This document shows, piece by piece, positions 1 to 8,472 of a stretch of DNA of 37,663 nucleotides. A program made the translations under genes and the position numbers. The notes under the pieces were generated by a model that ran no database searches, was not told the DNA's origin, and saw only the letters and a list, made by a program, of their open reading frames with translations. How positions within the stretch are numbered: position 1 is the first letter of the stretch; each line of letters opens with the position of its first letter. This DNA comes from JAHEAO01 sp037968535 (GTDB taxonomy: Bacteria; Pseudomonadota; Alphaproteobacteria; Rhodobacterales; Rhodobacteraceae). The stretch lies in NCBI GenBank assembly GCA_037968535.1, contig JBBKVT010000083.1, positions 1 to 37,663 of the forward strand, written 5' to 3'.

Positions 1-276
1 GCCGATCAATCCGACGCAGCCTTGCAGGCCCTCACCGACCAACTGACCGGCTGGCAACTGACGCCCACCGGCTCTGAAGGCTACCGCACCGCCGAAGTGA
101 CTTTGGGCGGCGTTTCGACCGACGCGCTCGATGCAAAATCCATGGAAACCAAATCCGTCACCGGCCTCTATTTCATCGGCGAGGTCGTCGATGTCACCGG
201 CTGGCTCGGCGGCTACAACTTCCAATGGGCGTGGTCGTCGGCCCATGCGGCAGGCAGCGCGATTGCGGGGCAGTAA
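1..276 (+). CDS. C-terminal part of a HI0933/YhiN-type NAD(P)/FAD-dependent oxidoreductase (partial)
   Basis: The reading frame is open from base 1 and stops at TAA 274-276, so only about the last 91 residues are in the window. What is visible fits the C-terminal end of the HI0933 (YhiN/BaiN) flavoprotein family: a TAEVTLGGVST stretch, then GLYFIGEVVDVTGWLGGYN, then an Ala-rich helix QWAWSSAHAAG, which is the part that contacts FAD in this family. The family is cytosolic, and its physiological substrate is unclear for most members. The assignment rests on this conserved tail only. The start, the Rossmann motif and the upstream neighbour are outside the window. Confidence 0.85.
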   Translation, partial: ADQSDAALQALTDQLTGWQLTPTGSEGYRTAEVTLGGVSTDALDAKSMETKSVTGLYFIGEVVDVTGWLGGYNFQWAWSSAHAAGSAIAGQ

Positions 277-383
277 CTTTGCCGTCATTCAGCAGCGATG
301 GTGATCCAGATCAATGTGGCGGCGGTCGGGGAACCGCAATTGTTGCGCAGAGCCTTTGGGCTCTGAATTCAGGAGAACCTCAA

Positions 384-887
384 ATGAAGCTCACCCGCAG
401 AACGGCGATCGCTCTTGTAGCGGTAGCGATGACGAGTCTTTCAATGTCGCCCGCATTCGCAGGGACGACGGTTCAAGCCTCGCTCTGGGATCACGGCGAC
501 AACTCGATGCAGATGCTTGGTTCGGTCGCCCCGATGGGTATGGGCATGATGGGAAATATGCCGATGGCGCCGATGGGCATCACGCTCGACATCGCAACGG
601 CACCCGCCGGCGAAATCACATTCACCGCGAAGAACGATTCCAAGACCATAATCCACGAAATGGTGCTTGCGCCCGTGACCGATGTGAACACCCAACTGCC
701 CTACGACGCCGCAAACGAGAAGGTTGACGAGGATGCCGCTGGTCACATTGGCGAGGTTGCCGAGCTTGAGTCCGGCGCCTCCGGATCGCTCACCCTGACT
801 CTCAAACCCGGAACCTACATCCTGTATTGCAATATACCGGGTCACTACGTGCTGGGAATGTGGACGACGTTTACGGTTACCGAGTAG
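384..887 (+). CDS. Exported Met-rich blue copper (cupredoxin) protein
   Basis: The protein has 167 residues. The start ATG at 384 is preceded by AGGAGA at 371-376 and opens a clear signal peptide (MKLTRR, hydrophobic core, SPAFA cleavage near residue 26). An open frame continues upstream to 225, but starting there would bury the signal peptide. A type-1 copper site is visible: His91 (IIHEM), then Cys149, His154 and Met159 in LYCNIPGHYVLGM. Between the signal peptide and the cupredoxin fold lies a methionine-rich stretch (residues 43-64, eight Met, MGMGMMGNMPM), the kind of sequence that binds Cu(I) in copper-handling proteins. It likely acts in the periplasm in electron transfer or copper handling. 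No oxidase or copper ATPase gene is adjacent, so the partner is unknown. Confidence 0.85.
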   Translation: MKLTRRTAIALVAVAMTSLSMSPAFAGTTVQASLWDHGDNSMQMLGSVAPMGMGMMGNMPMAPMGITLDIATAPAGEITFTAKNDSKTIIHEMVLAPVTDVNTQLPYDAANEKVDEDAAGHIGEVAELESGASGSLTLTLKPGTYILYCNIPGHYVLGMWTTFTVTE

Positions 888-899
888 CGACGCCCCCAG

Positions 900-920
900 C
901 CCCGGATTTCCCAACCGGGG
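900..920 (+). terminator. Possible terminator hairpin after the cupredoxin gene
   Basis: CCCCGG (900-905) pairs with CCGGGG (915-920) around a 9-base loop, starting 12 bases after the cupredoxin stop. Flanking GCGAC (887-891) can also pair with GTCGC (920-924). There is no U-tract, so intrinsic termination is uncertain. It could simply be a 3' stabilising hairpin. Confidence 0.4.
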
Positions 921-947
921 TCGCATGCCGCCGGAACCGCCATCGCC

Positions 948-1007
948 GAATGTACATTCACGAGCTAACACCCCCGTACAAAACGTACATTCGCGGATGT
1001 ACAATTC
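948..1007. promoter_or_regulatory. Cluster of GTACATTC-type repeats upstream of xth (candidate operator)
   Basis: The gap before exonuclease III holds a perfect 12-bp palindrome GAATGTACATTC (948-959). It also holds an interrupted palindrome GTACAT-TCGCGG-ATGTAC (985-1002). The string GTACATTCRCG occurs at 952 and again at 985, exactly 33 bp apart (about three helical turns), and further GTACA cores sit at 976 and 999. The decamer AAACGTACAT (981-990) recurs just after the xth stop at 1848-1857. This looks like a binding array for a dimeric regulator. I do not recognise the motif. Confidence 0.45.
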
Positions 1008-1066
1008 TGACATTGCGCTGCCCGCTCGCATCCGTAACCTGACCGCAACCAATCATCGGACGGCCC

Positions 1067-1846
1067 ATGAAAATCGCGAGCTTCAATATCAACGGCATCA
1101 AGGCCCGGGCAGAAGCACTTCCGGCTTGGCTGGACGAGGCAAAACCCGATGTCGTGCTCTTGCAGGAAATCAAGTCGATCGACGAAAACTTCCCCCGCGA
1201 ACTGTTCGAGGATCGCGGCTACAACGTTGCAACACATGGACAAAAATCCTTCAACGGCGTCGCGATTCTGTCGAAACTGCCGATCGAAGATGTGACCAAG
1301 GGCCTGCCCGGCGACGACGAGGACGACCACGCCCGCTGGATCGAAGCCACCGTCGTCGGCAAGACCGCGATTCGCGTCTGCGGCCTCTACCTGCCCAACG
1401 GCAACCCCGCACCGGGGCCGAAATACGACTACAAACTGGCCTGGATGGAAAGATTAAGAACCCGCGCCAAAGACTTGTTATCGCAAGAGGAACCCTCTCT
1501 TCTGACAGGCGATTTCAACATCATCCCGCAAGACATCGACGCCGCCCGACCCGAGGCTTGGCGTGAAGACGCCCTAGGCCTACCGCAGTCCCGCCAGGCC
1601 TATCGCCGCGTTCTCAACCTTGGCTTCACCGACGCGCTGCGCGCCCGCACCCAAGCCCCTGATATTTATACATTTTGGGACTACCAGGCGGGCGCATGGC
1701 AAAAGAATGACGGCATCCGCATCGACCATTTCCTGCTGACCCCGCAATGCGCCGACCTGCTGCTCGACTGCCAGATCGACAAGCACATTCGCGCGTTGGA
1801 AAAGCCATCAGACCACGTGCCGATCTGGGTCGAGCTTGACGCCTGA
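1067..1846 (+). CDS. xth: Exodeoxyribonuclease III (AP endonuclease, Xth family)
   Basis: The 259-residue protein is full length for the ExoIII branch of the EEP nuclease superfamily. It removes 3' blocking groups and cuts at abasic sites in base-excision repair, in the cytosol. Catalytic motifs are in order: Asn7 (SFNING), Glu34 (LLQEIK), Tyr108 (LYLPNG), Asp149 and Asn151 (TGDFNI), Asp220-His221 (RIDHFLL) and Asp249-His250 (PSDHVP). The start ATG at 1067 gives the expected MKIASFNINGI N-terminus. It stands alone between the GTACATTC repeat cluster and the convergent uvrA gene, so it is probably monocistronic. No Shine-Dalgarno sequence is obvious. Confidence 0.96.
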   Translation: MKIASFNINGIKARAEALPAWLDEAKPDVVLLQEIKSIDENFPRELFEDRGYNVATHGQKSFNGVAILSKLPIEDVTKGLPGDDEDDHARWIEATVVGKTAIRVCGLYLPNGNPAPGPKYDYKLAWMERLRTRAKDLLSQEEPSLLTGDFNIIPQDIDAARPEAWREDALGLPQSRQAYRRVLNLGFTDALRARTQAPDIYTFWDYQAGAWQKNDGIRIDHFLLTPQCADLLLDCQIDKHIRALEKPSDHVPIWVELDA

Positions 1847-1933
1847 GAAACGTACATAACCCGTAACAATTTGAAATACATGCCATTATTATGGGGATAA
1901 CCTGATATCACGGTCCAGCTCGTCCTGCAGATA

Positions 1934-4792
1934 TTACTCCGCGGCCATCTTCCGCTTGTCCAGCATGGGCTTCAGATAGTGCCCGGTATGGCTGTGCAAG
2001 CATTCCGCCACCTCTTCCGGCGTGCCAACAGCAACGATCTCACCTCCTCCGTCACCCCCCTCAGGGCCGATGTCGATGATCCAGTCCGCCGTCTTGATAA
2101 CATCGAGGTTATGCTCGATCACCACCACGGTGTTGCCCTGATCAACTAATTCATGCAGGACTTCCAATAACTTACGCACATCCTCGAAATGCAGCCCCGT
2201 CGTCGGCTCATCCAGAATGTACAGAGTCCGGCCCGTGGAACGCCGCGCCAATTCCTTCGACAACTTGACCCGCTGTGCCTCGCCGCCCGACAGCGTCGTC
2301 GCCTGCTGCCCGACCTTGATATAGCCCAGCCCGACCTGCATCAGCGCATCCATCTTCTCGCGGATCGAGGGCACCGCCTTGAAGAACTCCTGCGCATCCT
2401 CGACATTCATATCAAGAACGTCGGCTATGCTCTTGCCCTTGAAGCGAACCTCCAAAGTTTCGCGATTATAGCGCTTGCCCTTGCAGGTCTCGCAAGTCAC
2501 GTAGACATCGGGCAGGAAATGCATCTCGATCTTGATGACACCGTCACCCTGACACGCCTCACAGCGCCCGCCCTTGACGTTGAATGAAAACCGACCTGGC
2601 TTGTAACCTCTTGTTTTCGCTTCCGGAAGTCCCGAAAACCAGTCGCGGATCGGCGTAAACGCACCCGTGTAGGTAGCGGGGTTGGATCGCGGCGTTCGAC
2701 CAATCGGACGCTGGTCAATGTCAATGACCTTGTCCAGATGCTCCAGACCCTGGATCGTCTCGCATGGCGCGGGCGTCTGCCGCGCACCGTTCAAGCGCAT
2801 CGAGGCAGTTTTGAACAACGTCTCAATGGTCAGCGTTGACTTGCCACCGCCAGAAACGCCGGTCACGCAGACGAACTTGCCAAGCGGGAATTCGGCAGTC
2901 ATGTCCTGCAAATTATTCCCGGAAGCCTTTACAACGGTTACACTTTTCTTGTTCCCTTTGCGCCGAACGTTCGGCACCGGGATCTCACGCGTTCCGCTCA
3001 GATACTGCCCGGTAATAGATGCAGGATCAGCGGCGACCTCTGCTGGCGTCCCCTTGGAAACCACCTGTCCCCCATGCACCCCGGCACCCGGACCGATGTC
3101 GAAAACGTAATCCGCCTCGCGGATCGCTTCCTCGTCATGTTCGACCACGATCACGGTATTGCCCTGATCGCGAAGGTTCTTCAGCGTCCCGAGCAAGCGG
3201 TCATTGTCGCGCTGGTGCAAGCCTATGCTGGGTTCGTCCAGCACGTAAAGGACCCCCGTCAACCCCGATCCGATCTGGCTGGCAAGCCGGATACGCTGGC
3301 TTTCCCCGCCCGACAATGTGCCCGCGTTGCGTGACAGCGTCAGATACTCAAGCCCGACATTGTTAAGGAAACCAAGGCGTTCGCGGATTTCCTTGAGGAT
3401 AGCACGGGCAATTTCGTTCTTCTGCTTCGTCAGTTGCGCCGGCACATTTTCGCACCAGGCGAAGGCCTCCTTGATCGACATCTGCACAACCTGACCGGCG
3501 TGCAATCCGCCGATCTTGACTGCGAGTGCTTCCTCTCGCAGCCGGTAGCCGTTGCAGGTGCCGCAGGGGCGGTTGTTCTGGTAGCGCTCGAATTCCTCGC
3601 GGATCCACGCCGAATCCGTCTCGCGATAGCGGCGTTGCATGTTCGGGATCACGCCCTCGAAATTGCGCTTCACCTGATAGACGCGGCCGCCTTCGTCGTA
3701 GCGGAAGTCGATCTCTTCGTCGCCCGAGCCATACAGGAAAACTTGTTGAACTTCCTCCGGCAAGTCCTTCCAGCGTGAGGATTTTTTGAAACCGTAGTGC
3801 TTGGCGAGCGACTCGATGGTTTGCAGAAAATATGGCGATTTTCCCTTGCGCCACGGCGCCAAAGCGCCATCCTCGATCTTCAGTGTCACGTCCGGCACAA
3901 CCAACCGCTCGTCAAAGAACAGTTCTACTCCCAGACCATCACAGGCCGGACAGGCCCCGAAAGGGGCGTTGAAGGAAAACAGTCGCGGTTCGATCTCGGA
4001 GATCGTGAAACCGCTCACCGGACAAGCGAATTTTTCGCTGAAGGTGATCCGCTCCGGCTCACCTTCACTCGGCGCAGTTTCGAGAATCGCAATACCATCG
4101 GCCAGATCGAGTGCCGTGCGGAACGAATCCGCCAACCGGGTTTCCAGCCCCTCACGCACCACGATCCGGTCGACAACCACGTCGATGTCATGGCGGAATT
4201 TCTTGTCGAGCGTCGGTGCTTCCTCCAACTCGTAGAATTCACCGTTCACCTTGACGCGTTGGAAACCCTGCTTGCGTAACTCGATGAATTCCTTCCGGTA
4301 TTCTCCCTTTCGATCACGCACGATCGGGGCAAGCAGGTAGGCGCGCGTGCCTTCCTGCATAGCCATCACGCGGTCGACCATGTCCTGCACCTGCTGCGCC
4401 TCGATCGGCAATCCGGTGGTGGGGCTATAGGGGGTGCCGACGCGGGCGAACAGAAGCCGCAGGTAGTCGTAAATCTCGGTGACCGTGCCAACAGTCGAAC
4501 GCGGGTTCTTGCTGGTGGTCTTTTGTTCGATGGAAATCGCGGGAGACAGACCGCTGATGTGATCGACGTCCGGCTTTTCCATCATATCGAGGAACTGGCG
4601 CGCGTAGGCCGACAGCGATTCGACATAGCGGCGCTGGCCCTCGGCGTAGATCGTATCGAACGCGAGGCTGGACTTGCCGGACCCGGAAAGCCCAGTGATA
4701 ACAACAAGCTGATCGCGCGGAATATCCACGTCGATGTTCTTGAGGTTGTGCTCGCGCGCGCCGCGCACCTCGATATTCTTCAACTCAGCCAT
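1934..4792 (-). CDS. uvrA: Excinuclease ABC subunit A (UvrA)
   Basis: The 952-residue protein is the damage-recognition ATPase of nucleotide excision repair, which works as a dimer with UvrB. Two ABC modules are visible. The first has Walker A GLSGSGKSS (about 34-42), a CPVSG...CPACDGLG zinc motif, signature LSGGESQR and Walker B VLDEPSIGLH. The second has Walker A GVSGGGKST, the C-terminal zinc finger CEACQGDG...CETCKGKR, signature LSGGEAQR and ILDEPTTGLH. I start at ATG 4792. A TTG one codon upstream (4795) is the alternative. An SOS box lies 66-80 bases upstream. It is convergent with xth. Confidence 0.98.
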   Translation of the reverse strand: MAELKNIEVRGAREHNLKNIDVDIPRDQLVVITGLSGSGKSSLAFDTIYAEGQRRYVESLSAYARQFLDMMEKPDVDHISGLSPAISIEQKTTSKNPRSTVGTVTEIYDYLRLLFARVGTPYSPTTGLPIEAQQVQDMVDRVMAMQEGTRAYLLAPIVRDRKGEYRKEFIELRKQGFQRVKVNGEFYELEEAPTLDKKFRHDIDVVVDRIVVREGLETRLADSFRTALDLADGIAILETAPSEGEPERITFSEKFACPVSGFTISEIEPRLFSFNAPFGACPACDGLGVELFFDERLVVPDVTLKIEDGALAPWRKGKSPYFLQTIESLAKHYGFKKSSRWKDLPEEVQQVFLYGSGDEEIDFRYDEGGRVYQVKRNFEGVIPNMQRRYRETDSAWIREEFERYQNNRPCGTCNGYRLREEALAVKIGGLHAGQVVQMSIKEAFAWCENVPAQLTKQKNEIARAILKEIRERLGFLNNVGLEYLTLSRNAGTLSGGESQRIRLASQIGSGLTGVLYVLDEPSIGLHQRDNDRLLGTLKNLRDQGNTVIVVEHDEEAIREADYVFDIGPGAGVHGGQVVSKGTPAEVAADPASITGQYLSGTREIPVPNVRRKGNKKSVTVVKASGNNLQDMTAEFPLGKFVCVTGVSGGGKSTLTIETLFKTASMRLNGARQTPAPCETIQGLEHLDKVIDIDQRPIGRTPRSNPATYTGAFTPIRDWFSGLPEAKTRGYKPGRFSFNVKGGRCEACQGDGVIKIEMHFLPDVYVTCETCKGKRYNRETLEVRFKGKSIADVLDMNVEDAQEFFKAVPSIREKMDALMQVGLGYIKVGQQATTLSGGEAQRVKLSKELARRSTGRTLYILDEPTTGLHFEDVRKLLEVLHELVDQGNTVVVIEHNLDVIKTADWIIDIGPEGGDGGGEIVAVGTPEEVAECLHSHTGHYLKPMLDKRKMAAE

Positions 4793-4857
4793 CAAGGGCC
4801 CCCGGATGATTGGTTAAGAGATAGTTGAAGCCTCGGGAGTCTCCAACCAGAAAATGA

Positions 4858-4872
4858 GAACATTAGAAGAAC
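4858..4872 (-). promoter_or_regulatory. LexA (SOS) box upstream of uvrA
   Basis: The minus strand reads GTTCTTCTAATGTTC, a perfect match to GTTC-N7-GTTC, the direct-repeat LexA operator established for Alphaproteobacteria. It lies 66-80 bases before the uvrA start, in the short gap after the MFS gene, where a uvrA promoter would be expected. Alphaproteobacterial uvrA is a classical SOS gene. Direct observation plus known consensus; binding itself is inferred. Confidence 0.8.
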
Positions 4873-4899
4873 ACGAGCAATTCCGCCGGTGCCCGCCGC

Positions 4900-6075
4900 T
4901 CAAATCAGGCGGAAACGCCGCGCTGACAGCCAGCGTGTCATCAGGATGCCGCCCAACGCGAGAGGCAGGATGAAAATGTAGATGCCATAAGTTCCGAATA
5001 TCCCGATCAACCCCGCCAATATAGGGGTTCCGGACGTGGTTCCAAGGTTGCCCAGTTGCGCTAGTGCTCCGGCCGCGTGGGCGCGGTCGTCCTGAGTGCG
5101 GTTCAACTGCGGGATTGCGGCGAACGAAGCCCCTTGCACCAGCCCCAACGCTGCGGCAAGCAGCAACGCGGCCGCAACCGCCGGGCCGGTGTGCCCCCAC
5201 ACGATCCAGAGCAAAACCGTCGCGACCCCCGCCAGCGCAAAGCCGATCTGGACAAGCACCACCGCCTGCACCTGGCGCAATAGCCACACCCCGAGCGGCA
5301 GGGACACAGCGATCGACACCAGCGGCATTGCTGTTGCAACGAACACTCGTTCAGGTCCCGCGAACTGTGCAGGCAACAGCGTCAGAAGGGCGACGTACAT
5401 CGCGGTGTAGAACACGAAACCCAGTGCCGGCGCCGCAACGCGGGGGGACGCGTAGATCCGGGCATGTTGTTGCGCCAGGCGTGCCAGCGTCAGCGGTGCA
5501 TGGTCGGTTGATGCGACGGCGGCGGGGATGATCCGGCTCAGAACCATTGACAGAGTTGCCATGATCGCGGCATGCGCCAGAAAAAGCGAAGCCGGACCGA
5601 AGGCCGAGACCAGTGCCAGCCCTAGCCACGCGGTCAGCGCAAAGGACACGCCGAAAAAACTCGACCACAAGGACATTACCAGCCCGTGGTGGCGGGGTGC
5701 AGAGACGCGTGCAATCAGCACCGGTCCGGTGACAACGATTGCGAGATGCGAGAAACCCTCGATCACGCGGGTGAGCATCATCAGACCGTAACCGGGAAAT
5801 GTGGCCTGGATTGCCGACATTGCCGCGCCAAGTGCCAGCGCGCCAACCAGTACACGGCGATATCCCATACGATGGACGATCAGGCCAGCCGTCGCACCGA
5901 ACACCAGTCCGACCAGCCCCACGACTGACACCATCAGGCCAATCCCGGCGCCACGATAGACCGGCCCCAGCAGATCGTAGAGCACTGCGATCTTGCCGAA
6001 CTGGGCTGCGGCGCCAAGACCAGCGACCCAGAGCGTCAGCACGAGGGGAAGGTTGGTGTTGGTGGCGTCCGTCAT
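4900..6075 (-). CDS. MFS transporter
   Basis: A 391-residue, very hydrophobic protein with about twelve predicted membrane helices, the normal size for the major facilitator superfamily. The loop 2-3 signature is recognisable (GLIVHRMGYRRVLVGAL, near residues 64-80), as is a second-half repeat beginning near residue 210. Such carriers export or import small molecules by proton coupling. The substrate cannot be read from the sequence. ATG 6075 has no clear Shine-Dalgarno sequence. It follows the tautomerase-like gene by 51 bases on the same strand and may be co-transcribed with it. uvrA downstream has its own SOS-type promoter region. Confidence 0.85.
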   Translation of the reverse strand: MTDATNTNLPLVLTLWVAGLGAAAQFGKIAVLYDLLGPVYRGAGIGLMVSVVGLVGLVFGATAGLIVHRMGYRRVLVGALALGAAMSAIQATFPGYGLMMLTRVIEGFSHLAIVVTGPVLIARVSAPRHHGLVMSLWSSFFGVSFALTAWLGLALVSAFGPASLFLAHAAIMATLSMVLSRIIPAAVASTDHAPLTLARLAQQHARIYASPRVAAPALGFVFYTAMYVALLTLLPAQFAGPERVFVATAMPLVSIAVSLPLGVWLLRQVQAVVLVQIGFALAGVATVLLWIVWGHTGPAVAAALLLAAALGLVQGASFAAIPQLNRTQDDRAHAAGALAQLGNLGTTSGTPILAGLIGIFGTYGIYIFILPLALGGILMTRWLSARRFRLI

Positions 6076-6126
6076 GCCGGGGGTTCTACAGGCGGCGGCA
6101 CGTCTCTGCCATCGGCAACTTGCAGG

Positions 6127-6504
6127 CTAGCGGCGGACCACTCCGGCGCCGTCGATCACCCGCCCATTTCGACCTTCGGCATATTCGATGAAGATGTTGC
6201 CTGGGATGCCTAGGCCGGCCGACAGAGTGTCGGCGGCGGCTCGCAAAGTGCGGGCGATGGTGTCGTCGTCCCTGCCCTCGAAGCACAAGAGCCTTGCGAC
6301 GGGCGGATGGCTGTCTGCGGGTTGCAGGTCAGCAGCCGCATCGCCCTCGACGTACTGCCCCGGCTCGACCGTCACCCAGGTCGCCCAGACCTGTCGTGGC
6401 GCGCAACCGTAGACCATGGCGATTGCCTTGCATGTGGCTTTCAACGCCGGTTCGATCCGCGTCGGGTCCGGCTGCGGCAGCGCCCTGATTTCAAGTACCG
6501 GCAC
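6127..6504 (-). CDS. Tautomerase-superfamily-like protein
   Basis: A 125-residue protein starting at GTG 6504, which makes proline residue 2 (M-PVLEIRALPQ). In the 4-oxalocrotonate tautomerase/MIF superfamily, Met removal exposes an N-terminal catalytic Pro. The predicted beta-alpha-beta start (VLEIRAL, then a helix, then QVWATWVTVEPGQY) and the duplicated second half ending NIFIEYAEGRNGRVIDG fit a fused double beta-alpha-beta unit. The substrate is unknown. It lies 12 bases after the exported small protein and upstream of an MFS gene, so the three are probably one transcript. The fold assignment is inference from pattern, without a search. Confidence 0.55.
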   Translation of the reverse strand: MPVLEIRALPQPDPTRIEPALKATCKAIAMVYGCAPRQVWATWVTVEPGQYVEGDAAADLQPADSHPPVARLLCFEGRDDDTIARTLRAAADTLSAGLGIPGNIFIEYAEGRNGRVIDGAGVVRR

Positions 6505-6516
6505 GACCCTGCGCCC

Positions 6517-6909
6517 CTAACCTGCCCGTTCGCTGACCAGAACCCGCACCCTGCCACCGTCCTCGATGACCTGCACCCGGACAATGACACCGTAACCCTG
6601 ACTGTTGAAAATCGCGTCGACCAGGTATTCGTAGCCCGGTTCCAGCGAACATCCAGAGGCGATAAGCGCCCGCATGTCGCGGTCGCCAAAGACCGGGTCG
6701 CCGTCATCGACTGGATCGCGTATGCCAAAGCGATGGTAGTTGGCTCGGTCCTGCTGGACCACAGCGCACACATCACGCAACGGCTGGCCGCTGGAATTGA
6801 CTCTGTCTTGCGGGCCGAGCCTGGCATCATAAACCGCAAGGATTTGCTGGGCCGCCACCTGACCGACTAACGAAAACGTTGCAACAACTGCAATTAGAAA
6901 TCTTTGCAT
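6517..6909 (-). CDS. Small exported protein of unknown function
   Basis: A 130-residue protein. I choose ATG 6909 because it is preceded by GGAG at a good distance and opens a signal peptide (MQRFLIAVVATFSLVGQVAAQ); an upstream in-frame start at 6945 would extend beyond it. The mature part is acidic, with two cysteines (in RDVCAVV and ASGCSLEPG) that could form a disulfide, and a C-terminal beta-rich stretch (GVIVRVQVIEDGGRVRVLV). I do not recognise a family. It is probably periplasmic. It precedes the tautomerase-like gene by 12 bases. Confidence 0.7.
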   Translation of the reverse strand: MQRFLIAVVATFSLVGQVAAQQILAVYDARLGPQDRVNSSGQPLRDVCAVVQQDRANYHRFGIRDPVDDGDPVFGDRDMRALIASGCSLEPGYEYLVDAIFNSQGYGVIVRVQVIEDGGRVRVLVSERAG

Positions 6910-6947
6910 CCTGGACTCCGAGTCTGCATCGGCGACCGAGGCCACTC

Positions 6948-8342
6948 TCAGAAGTGAATGGCGCGCCCGTAAGCATCAAGGACGCTTTCATGCATCATCT
7001 CAGATAATGTCGGATGCGGGAAGACGGTGTTCATCAGATCTTCCTCGGTGGTCTCCAAGGTTCGGCCGATGATGTAGCCCTGAATGAGTTCGGTCACTTC
7101 CGCGCCGACCATATGCGCGCCCAGAAGCTCGCCGGTCGCCTCGTCGAAGATCGTCTTGATCATGCCTTCAGGCTCGCCCAGGGCGATCGCCTTGCCATTG
7201 CCGATGAAAGGGAACTTGCCCACCTTCACCTTGTAGCCAAGTTCCTTGGCCTTGGCCTCGGTATAGCCGACGCTCGCGATCTGCGGCTGGCAATAGGTGC
7301 AGCCGGCGATGGCTTCGGGACGGACCGGATGCGGATGCTTGCCCGCGATGAGTTCGGCGACCACAACGCCCTCATGGCTGGCCTTATGCGCGAGCCAGGG
7401 CGCACCGGCGATGTCGCCGATGGCGTAAAGCCCCTCGACCCCGGTGCGGCAGAATTCATCCACCACGACATGGGTGCGGTCGATCTTGACGCCCAGGGCC
7501 TCCAGCCCCAGATTTTCGACATTGCCGACGATGCCGACAGCCGAGATCACGGTATCGAACTCCATCGTCTGGGCCTTGCCGTCCATCTCGATATGAGCGG
7601 TCACCTTGCCCTTGGCGCGATCCAGCTTCTTGACCATGGCTTTTTCCATGATCTTCATACCCTGCTTGAGAAACTGCTTCTTGGCATGAGCGCCGATCTC
7701 TGCATCTTCGACGGGCAGGATGCGGTCCATCACCTCGATCACGGTCGTCTCGGCACCCAGCGTGTTGTAGAAGCTCGCAAATTCGATGCCGATCGCGCCC
7801 GAGCCGATCACCAGCAACTTCTTCGGCATGCGGGGTGGCTGCAAAGCGTGCCGGTAGGTCCAGACCAAATCGCCGTCCGCCTCTAGTCCCGGCAATTCGC
7901 GGGCGCGCGCGCCGGTAGCCAGAATGATGTTCTTCGATGTCAGTTCCTCTGTCGCCTTGGCGGTCTTGACGCTGACCTTGCCCTTGGCGGGGATTGTCGC
8001 CTCGCCCATGAAGACGGTAATCTTGTTCTTCTTCATCAGATGCCCGATCCCGCCAGACAACTGCGCTGCGACGCCGCGCGAACGCTTCACTACCGCATCA
8101 AGGTCGTAGCTGATGCTGTCGGCCTTCAGTCCGAATTCCTTGGCGCGGTGCATCAGGTGAAAGACTTCAGAGGACCGCAGCAATGCCTTGGTGGGGATGC
8201 AGCCCCAGTTCAGGCAGATGCCCCCGAGGTTTTCGCGCTCGATGATCGCGACGTTCATGCCCAGTTGTGCGCTGCGAATAGCCGCAACATAGCCCCCCGG
8301 CCCGGCGCCGATTACAATCAGGTCGAACGATTTGGCAGTCAT
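6948..8342 (-). CDS. lpdA: Dihydrolipoyl dehydrogenase (E3)
   Basis: A 464-residue protein, standard for the E3 subunit that reoxidises lipoamide in 2-oxo acid dehydrogenase or glycine cleavage complexes with FAD and NAD. Visible elements: FAD-binding GAGPGGYVAA, redox disulfide GGICLNWGCIPTKALL, NAD-binding GSGAIGIEFASF, FAD-binding AIGDIAG, and the His-Glu pair in HPHPTLSEMM near the C-terminus. ATG 8342 is chosen because it gives MTAKSFDLIVIG and follows a GGGGGAAA sequence; the frame is open to 8429 but without family similarity. No E1 or E2 gene is adjacent, so here it stands apart from its complex genes. Confidence 0.95.
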   Translation of the reverse strand: MTAKSFDLIVIGAGPGGYVAAIRSAQLGMNVAIIERENLGGICLNWGCIPTKALLRSSEVFHLMHRAKEFGLKADSISYDLDAVVKRSRGVAAQLSGGIGHLMKKNKITVFMGEATIPAKGKVSVKTAKATEELTSKNIILATGARARELPGLEADGDLVWTYRHALQPPRMPKKLLVIGSGAIGIEFASFYNTLGAETTVIEVMDRILPVEDAEIGAHAKKQFLKQGMKIMEKAMVKKLDRAKGKVTAHIEMDGKAQTMEFDTVISAVGIVGNVENLGLEALGVKIDRTHVVVDEFCRTGVEGLYAIGDIAGAPWLAHKASHEGVVVAELIAGKHPHPVRPEAIAGCTYCQPQIASVGYTEAKAKELGYKVKVGKFPFIGNGKAIALGEPEGMIKTIFDEATGELLGAHMVGAEVTELIQGYIIGRTLETTEEDLMNTVFPHPTLSEMMHESVLDAYGRAIHF

Positions 8343-8437
8343 CGGCTTTCCCCCGTTTCGATATTTGTTCAGTGCTAAACGATCTCGCGCCAAGCCATAA
8401 AGGAAGGCACGGAAAAATCCAATGACCATGCTGAAGG

Positions 8438-8451
8438 CCCGACCTGTCGGG
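8438..8451 (-). terminator. Short hairpin after the DUF924 gene
   Basis: CCCGAC (8438-8443) and GTCGGG (8446-8451) form a tight inverted repeat 22 bases beyond the DUF924 stop, on the transcribed strand. A T-rich run (GGATTTTTCC) follows only about 20 bases later, so it is at best a weak intrinsic terminator. Confidence 0.3.
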
Positions 8452-8472
8452 AACGCATAGCTTCACCCGAGG

